DNA of 36,708 nucleotides from a virus, in IMG/VR virus record IMGVR_UViG_3300006921_000054, positions 1-36,708 of that record; one strand, written 5' to 3'. The stretch's first letter is position 1, and every line of letters starts with the position of its first letter. The position numbers and the translations under genes were made by a program. This document shows positions 32,746 through 36,708 of this stretch, one piece after another. A model generated the notes under the pieces. It searched no databases and was not told the origin of the DNA. It saw only the letters and a list, made by a program, of their open reading frames with translations.

Positions 32746-33774
32746 CTATAATATTTTATCTTTATAAACTAAATTATTAATTTTTTTATGCCAACCAAGT
32801 AATGTTTGGTACCATTTTAATGTATGTGTTGTCGGGTCATCAGACTTTAGTGAACCATCTGTTAAAGCAGATTCTATTTCTTCTACACCCTTTTTTATTG
32901 TCCATTTTGTCTCAAATCCTAAGATTGATTTAATCTTATCAAAGTTTACGTTATAAGTTCTCATATCTGGATTATCTGGAACATAAATAATTTTAGGTTT
33001 ATTGGTTAATGAAGATGCCACTTGAGTCGCGATACTTTTAATTTTAAAATTTTGTTCATTACTACCTACATTAAAAATTTGTCCAGAAGACAGTTTAGGT
33101 TTTTCTAAACACAGTATAAAAGCACTAACTACATCTCTAACATGTATAAAAGGTCTCCACTGTTCACCATCACCCATAATATAAACCACTTCATCTCTCC
33201 ACCCACACAAAGACATTATGTTGATGGCCAAATCAAATCTCATACGTGGGGATAAACCATATATTGTAGAGTTTCTTAATAAGGTAACACTAAACTCACT
33301 AGAATCATGTAACCCCAACAAAGCCATCTCAACAGCAACCTTACTCTTCGCGTAATCAGTTATGGGGTTTAATTCTTCTACTTCTGTTAATGAAGTTTTT
33401 AAACCCGCACCGTAAACGCTAGCAGAACTAGAATAAACATATTGTTTAATACCTAATTTTTTAGATAATTTAGCTAATCTAATTGACCCATCACAATTAA
33501 TTTCTTGGGTAAACCTAGGGTTTATCTCTGCTGTTGCGTCATTACTAAGTCCCGCTAAATCAATTACTATATCAATACCCTTAAGGATGGAATCATCAAA
33601 ATAACGTATATCTTCCTGTATAATTGTAAAGTTATCGTCATCTATATGAGAAAGTTTATCCAAACCAAAAAAGAATCTGTCTAAAGCGTAAACTTTATAG
33701 TTTCTTTTTAAAAGTTCTTCACACATGATGGAGCCGACATAACCACCCGCCCCACTAACTAATACTTTTTTCAT
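32746..33774 (-). CDS. NAD-dependent sugar nucleotide epimerase/dehydratase
   Basis: A 342-residue extended SDR enzyme. The cofactor motif is VSGAGGYVG (6-14), the substrate and catalytic region YSSSASVYGAG (114-124) and DYAKSK (Tyr141 and Lys145). The product cannot be deduced: 4-epimerase, 4,6-dehydratase and 4-reductase are all possible, though the lack of a TDE motif argues against dehydratase. It overlaps the aminotransferase gene upstream by 20 nt, so the two may act in one route. Confidence 0.88.
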   Translation of the reverse strand: MKKVLVSGAGGYVGSIMCEELLKRNYKVYALDRFFFGLDKLSHIDDDNFTIIQEDIRYFDDSILKGIDIVIDLAGLSNDATAEINPRFTQEINCDGSIRLAKLSKKLGIKQYVYSSSASVYGAGLKTSLTEVEELNPITDYAKSKVAVEMALLGLHDSSEFSVTLLRNSTIYGLSPRMRFDLAINIMSLCGWRDEVVYIMGDGEQWRPFIHVRDVVSAFILCLEKPKLSSGQIFNVGSNEQNFKIKSIATQVASSLTNKPKIIYVPDNPDMRTYNVNFDKIKSILGFETKWTIKKGVEEIESALTDGSLKSDDPTTHTLKWYQTLLGWHKKINNLVYKDKIL

Positions 33775-34927
33775 TTTTAAAAAAATTATTTACAGTCTCA
33801 AATAGATAATCCATTTCTTCATCTTTCATAATAGTATGGATAGGTATAGAGACTACTTTATCTTTTATTTCGTTAGTATTGGTTAAATCTAACGACATGT
33901 ACTTGTTTTTATATAAATCTAATTCGTGTACGGCTGTATAATATCGTCTAACCATAATATTATTTTCTTGCATATAATTAACAAATGGTGTAGCCTCCTC
34001 CTTGAGTACTATAGGATAATATAGGTAAGTACAATTTACGTCCGATGAAACATCCATAACATTGAAAAATTTAGAATTTTCTTTGGAACCAAAAAACTTC
34101 CTATAACGTTTTATATTATTTTTTCTATTTTTTAAAATAAAATCTACCTTTTCTAAATTCTTAATCCCAACCAAGGCCGAGATTTCCTGCATTTTAGAAT
34201 TTAATCCAGGGACATCAACATTACCTCTAACTTTTTCATATTGACCAAAATCTCTTAATTTTATTAAGGTATTATGAATTTCTGGGTCGTTAGTTATCGC
34301 ACCTCCACCTTCCATCGTAGAAAATATTTTAGAAGCGTGAAAACTATATATTTCACTAAACCCATGATTACAAGTAAATTTATTTTTGTAGGTAGAACCA
34401 AAAGCAGGTGCATTATCAAAAATTACTTCTATATTATTTTCATCACTAAATTCACGAATTAATTCTATGTTGGGTAAGTTACCGTAAGCCCCTACACAAA
34501 CCATCATTTTTATATTAGGTACGTAAGGGTCTAATCCATCCACTAAAGAAGAGTAATTTAACTTTAATTTTTTAATGTCTAAAATAAATCCTCCGTCTAC
34601 ATCACAAAATATAGGTCTTAAATTATTCATTAGTATTGCATTAATGGTCCCTGCAAAAGTAAAAGAAGGTACTAAAACATCGAAAGAATCTAAAGGACCG
34701 TAACCCAACTTTAATTTATAAGCTTGAATTAAACTAAATAAAGCCATCTCCCCATTAGAAAATGTTAATGGTTTAAGTTTAGATTTATAAAACTTGCCTA
34801 GGTCTGTTTCTAATTGCCTCACGTACTGTGAGTTATTAGTAACCATACCACTACTCAAACACTCAGTGAATTCAGATTCTATTTCAGATAAGGAAGGTAA
34901 AAAAGGCTTTACTATATTAATTTTCAT
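33755..34927 (-). CDS. DegT/DnrJ/EryC1 aminotransferase, second copy
   Basis: A 390-residue PLP enzyme, full length for the family. PLP contacts are SNGEMALF (57-64), IFDNAPAFGS (Asp171) and SFHASKIFSTMEGGG, where Lys200 forms the Schiff base. The N-terminus VKPFLPSLSEIESEFTECL is typical of sugar aminotransferases. It is not a close duplicate of the 25691-26635 enzyme. One option is a perosamine-type 4-aminotransferase fed by Gmd, but that is speculation. It starts 31 nt after the upstream gene, one of the larger gaps in the island. Confidence 0.9.
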   Translation of the reverse strand: MKINIVKPFLPSLSEIESEFTECLSSGMVTNNSQYVRQLETDLGKFYKSKLKPLTFSNGEMALFSLIQAYKLKLGYGPLDSFDVLVPSFTFAGTINAILMNNLRPIFCDVDGGFILDIKKLKLNYSSLVDGLDPYVPNIKMMVCVGAYGNLPNIELIREFSDENNIEVIFDNAPAFGSTYKNKFTCNHGFSEIYSFHASKIFSTMEGGGAITNDPEIHNTLIKLRDFGQYEKVRGNVDVPGLNSKMQEISALVGIKNLEKVDFILKNRKNNIKRYRKFFGSKENSKFFNVMDVSSDVNCTYLYYPIVLKEEATPFVNYMQENNIMVRRYYTAVHELDLYKNKYMSLDLTNTNEIKDKVVSIPIHTIMKDEEMDYLFETVNNFFKNEKSIS

Positions 34928-34931
34928 ATTG

Positions 34932-34962
34932 AAAATATATGAATAAAAAACCTATTAATCAA
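34932..34962 (-). promoter_or_regulatory. Possible host-type (Bacteroidota) promoter before second aminotransferase
   Basis: On the minus strand, TTG (34962-34960) and TATATTTT (34939-34932) are 20 nt apart, close to the Bacteroidota consensus TTTG - 19-21 nt - TAnnTTTG. It lies in one of the larger gaps of the island and ends 4 nt before the ATG at 34927. In DNA this AT-rich such matches arise by chance, so confidence is low. Confidence 0.2.
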
Positions 34963-35834
34963 CGATAGTTATTAAGTTGTTTTTGAAATTTGGTTTTTAA
35001 TTGTCCCATATCTCTTTGTATCGATTCTGGGTGTGAACCCGTAAATTTTTCAGTATAACATTCACCCCTCATATGTGGTTTAAATTCGTGAACACCAATA
35101 AACTCTTTTTCCACAATATCCTTTTTACCACCAACCCAAGGAAGGTAGACTCTAGTAAAATAATTATCAATACAATTTTGTCTACTTACACTGTCTTTGT
35201 AATAATTTACTTTTTTATAAACCTGGTCTGGAAAAGTGTAGGAGTAATGATACATTTGTACACCCAACGAATTAAATAAAGTGTCACTATCTATATGTTT
35301 TTTAGTTATATTAGAATCTATAGGGTATTGGATGGTAGGTGGTCTATGAGTCAACCAAGTAGAACCTTTGGTATACCTAAAAATACGTAAAAAATTATCT
35401 CTATTTAATTCAAAACCAGTTAGGTAGTCATCAAAACCACCATAAAAAGAACAACTACGTACACCAACACTAGTAGGTTTTTCAGATTCTAAAAAAGATA
35501 TAATTTTTTCTAAATCAGTAGTACTATAAATTTCATCAGAATCTAAATTCCAAATATAATCTATATCATCATTTATGTGTTGCATATATGCTCTACATTG
35601 GTCATCTTTTTCATTAAATTGGCCGTGCACTATTTTAATTTTATTTTCTGGGTCCGGAAACTCATCTAAAATTTTATTAGTTTCGTCTAAGGATGTGGTT
35701 CTCCCCTGTCTTTGCCAATAAGATACAGGACCTTCAGCGATTAATATTTGAGACGCGAAAGGATATACCTGCTCCAAACACTGTCGGAGGACATAATCAC
35801 CTTCAAAAACAATCATTCCAAAAGCTATTTTCAT
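34959..35834 (-). CDS. Glycosyltransferase, GT2/GT17-like
   Basis: A 291-residue GT-A-type enzyme. The opening IAFGMIVFEGDYVLRQCLEQV (3-23), the second strand ILIAEGPVSYWQ and the DxD site YIWNLDSDEIYS (about 93-104) are in family order. GVRSCSFYGGFDDY and the later His-rich QMYHYSYTFP segment resemble eukaryote-type GT17 and phage glycosyltransferases. It overlaps the methyltransferase gene by 4 nt. Donor unknown. Confidence 0.83.
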   Translation of the reverse strand: MKIAFGMIVFEGDYVLRQCLEQVYPFASQILIAEGPVSYWQRQGRTTSLDETNKILDEFPDPENKIKIVHGQFNEKDDQCRAYMQHINDDIDYIWNLDSDEIYSTTDLEKIISFLESEKPTSVGVRSCSFYGGFDDYLTGFELNRDNFLRIFRYTKGSTWLTHRPPTIQYPIDSNITKKHIDSDTLFNSLGVQMYHYSYTFPDQVYKKVNYYKDSVSRQNCIDNYFTRVYLPWVGGKKDIVEKEFIGVHEFKPHMRGECYTEKFTGSHPESIQRDMGQLKTKFQKQLNNYR

Positions 35835-36361
35835 AAGTTTTTTATTTTAAATTTTGCCATAGTCATAGTATTCTCGATATATTCTAGATATTCTAAACTT
35901 TTACCATAATAATCTCTAGCTGGGTTATAGTAAGGGTTATCAGGTGTAGTAAAATCGTGAATAAAAACTATAGTATTTTTATGCCCTAATAAATGACATT
36001 TAGAAGCACATGCAACTCTTGCACGACCATCTATTAAAATTATATCAAAAGGACCATATTCAATAGGAGTATCTACATATTCTTTAAAATCTATATATTT
36101 ATTCTCCTCATCATATTTTTCCCCAACACCATCCACGCTAGGTGGTCGGAATAATAATTTACAATTATCATATGATTTTTTAGATACCTCCATATTCTTT
36201 CTTATTTTTTCATACCATTCAGCATTATGTTCTATAGACACTAAAAAAGCTACTTGGTCAGCTATTTGAGGTGTAGAGAGACCACTACCCCATTCTAAAA
36301 CTTTATGTGTTTTGTCAAGGTGGTCATTAAAATATTTATTTTCTGCGTCGTAAGCGAACAT
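35831..36361 (-). CDS. SAM methyltransferase-like protein
   Basis: A 176-residue protein with a class I methyltransferase fold: VLEWGSGLSTPQIADQV (21-37) as motif I, VSIEHNAEWYEKI as the ribose-binding acidic strand, and FDIILIDGRARVACA (about 104-118) as motif IV. It is short and without a large insertion. It is coupled by a 4-nt overlap to the downstream glycosyltransferase and lies 2 nt after the incomplete gene upstream. The target is probably a sugar, from context. Confidence 0.8.
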   Translation of the reverse strand: MFAYDAENKYFNDHLDKTHKVLEWGSGLSTPQIADQVAFLVSIEHNAEWYEKIRKNMEVSKKSYDNCKLLFRPPSVDGVGEKYDEENKYIDFKEYVDTPIEYGPFDIILIDGRARVACASKCHLLGHKNTIVFIHDFTTPDNPYYNPARDYYGKSLEYLEYIENTMTMAKFKIKNL

Positions 36362-36363
36362 TT

Positions 36364-36708
36364 TTATAATTTATATAAAGATTGGGTAAGTTTAAGATTT
36401 GTAAAGTACTCGTCATAAATTACCTTAAGATTTATATTATTTTTATATTCGTCTAAAGGGGTATATATGTGATGCATTAGTGAGGGTACATAACTATCAC
36501 CATTAAATTGAAATTGGGAAAAATGAGTAAAAACTAAATTTTGTTCTTGATTTTCCCATATAATTTTAGTTGGGGAAATAAATTCATAGAGTTGCCATAA
36601 CCACGGAGCACCATGACCTATATTTTCATCTAAATAAATAGAATCTTTAGGGCATAGATTAGGGAAATTATCTAAGTATTTTTGGTCACCACAAGTCGCT
36701 AACTGTGG
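36364..36708 (-). CDS. Partial gene, C-terminal 114 residues of a glycosyltransferase-like protein
   Basis: The frame is open from the window edge to a TAA at 36364. Its N-terminal part is outside. The visible sequence starts with CGDQKYLDNFPNLCPKDSIY and continues with NIGHGAPWLWQLYEF, the DQKYLD...N.APW pattern usual in one group of bacterial and phage glycosyltransferases. It then ends with a helical tail. The next gene downstream starts 2 nt away. It shows that the glycan island continues beyond this window. Confidence 0.7.
   Translation of the reverse strand, partial: PQLATCGDQKYLDNFPNLCPKDSIYLDENIGHGAPWLWQLYEFISPTKIIWENQEQNLVFTHFSQFQFNGDSYVPSLMHHIYTPLDEYKNNINLKVIYDEYFTNLKLTQSLYKL

Overview
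The window is 36.7 kb of AT-rich, gene-dense DNA from the genome of a T4-like tailed phage (Caudoviricetes, myovirus-type head module). The clearest markers are a gp17-type large terminase, gp20 portal, gp21 prohead protease, gp22-type scaffold and gp23 major capsid protein in T4-like order on the plus strand, plus a gp55-like late sigma factor and phoH on the minus strand. Start codons are almost never preceded by a Shine-Dalgarno sequence; leaders are A-rich instead. That is typical of Bacteroidota translation and suggests, as an inference, a marine flavobacterial or related host. I saw no tRNA, CRISPR array, integrase or insertion sequence.

Region 1 (21-11843, plus) is the packaging and head module: two uncharacterised proteins, terminase, portal, two small unknowns, protease, scaffold, major capsid protein, a strong terminator, and a small two-helix membrane protein. 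Region 2 (11851-18442, minus) converges on it at a bidirectional terminator. It holds a 20-residue, nine-cysteine mini-ORF, a small Cys-containing protein, a large beta-rich virion-type protein, a gp5-like baseplate/spike protein, a small coiled-coil protein, a 710-residue unknown and a small helical protein. Region 3 (18459-22648, minus) mixes the sigma factor, two glycosyltransferases, two unknowns and PhoH. Region 4 (22667-36708, minus, running off the edge) is a continuous glycan island: gmd and fcl (GDP-L-fucose), a GT11-like fucosyltransferase, a 3,4-ketoisomerase / aminotransferase / acetyltransferase set (3-acetamido-3,6-dideoxy sugar), a sulfotransferase, FkbM and other methyltransferases, a phytanoyl-CoA-dioxygenase-type oxygenase, an SGNH hydrolase, a second aminotransferase with an epimerase, and several glycosyltransferases. 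There is no gap above about 150 bp without a gene anywhere in the window.

A near-identical element, GATATTTATA often followed by ATAAAA, precedes most late-type genes on both strands, usually 12-14 nt before the start codon. It is absent before the glycan genes. It is the best candidate for the late promoter read by the phage sigma factor. The glycan genes are packed with 1-20 nt overlaps or gaps and look like one long operon. Their combined products would make a fucosylated, amino-sugar-containing, possibly sulfated and methylated glycan, either for the virion or for the host surface.
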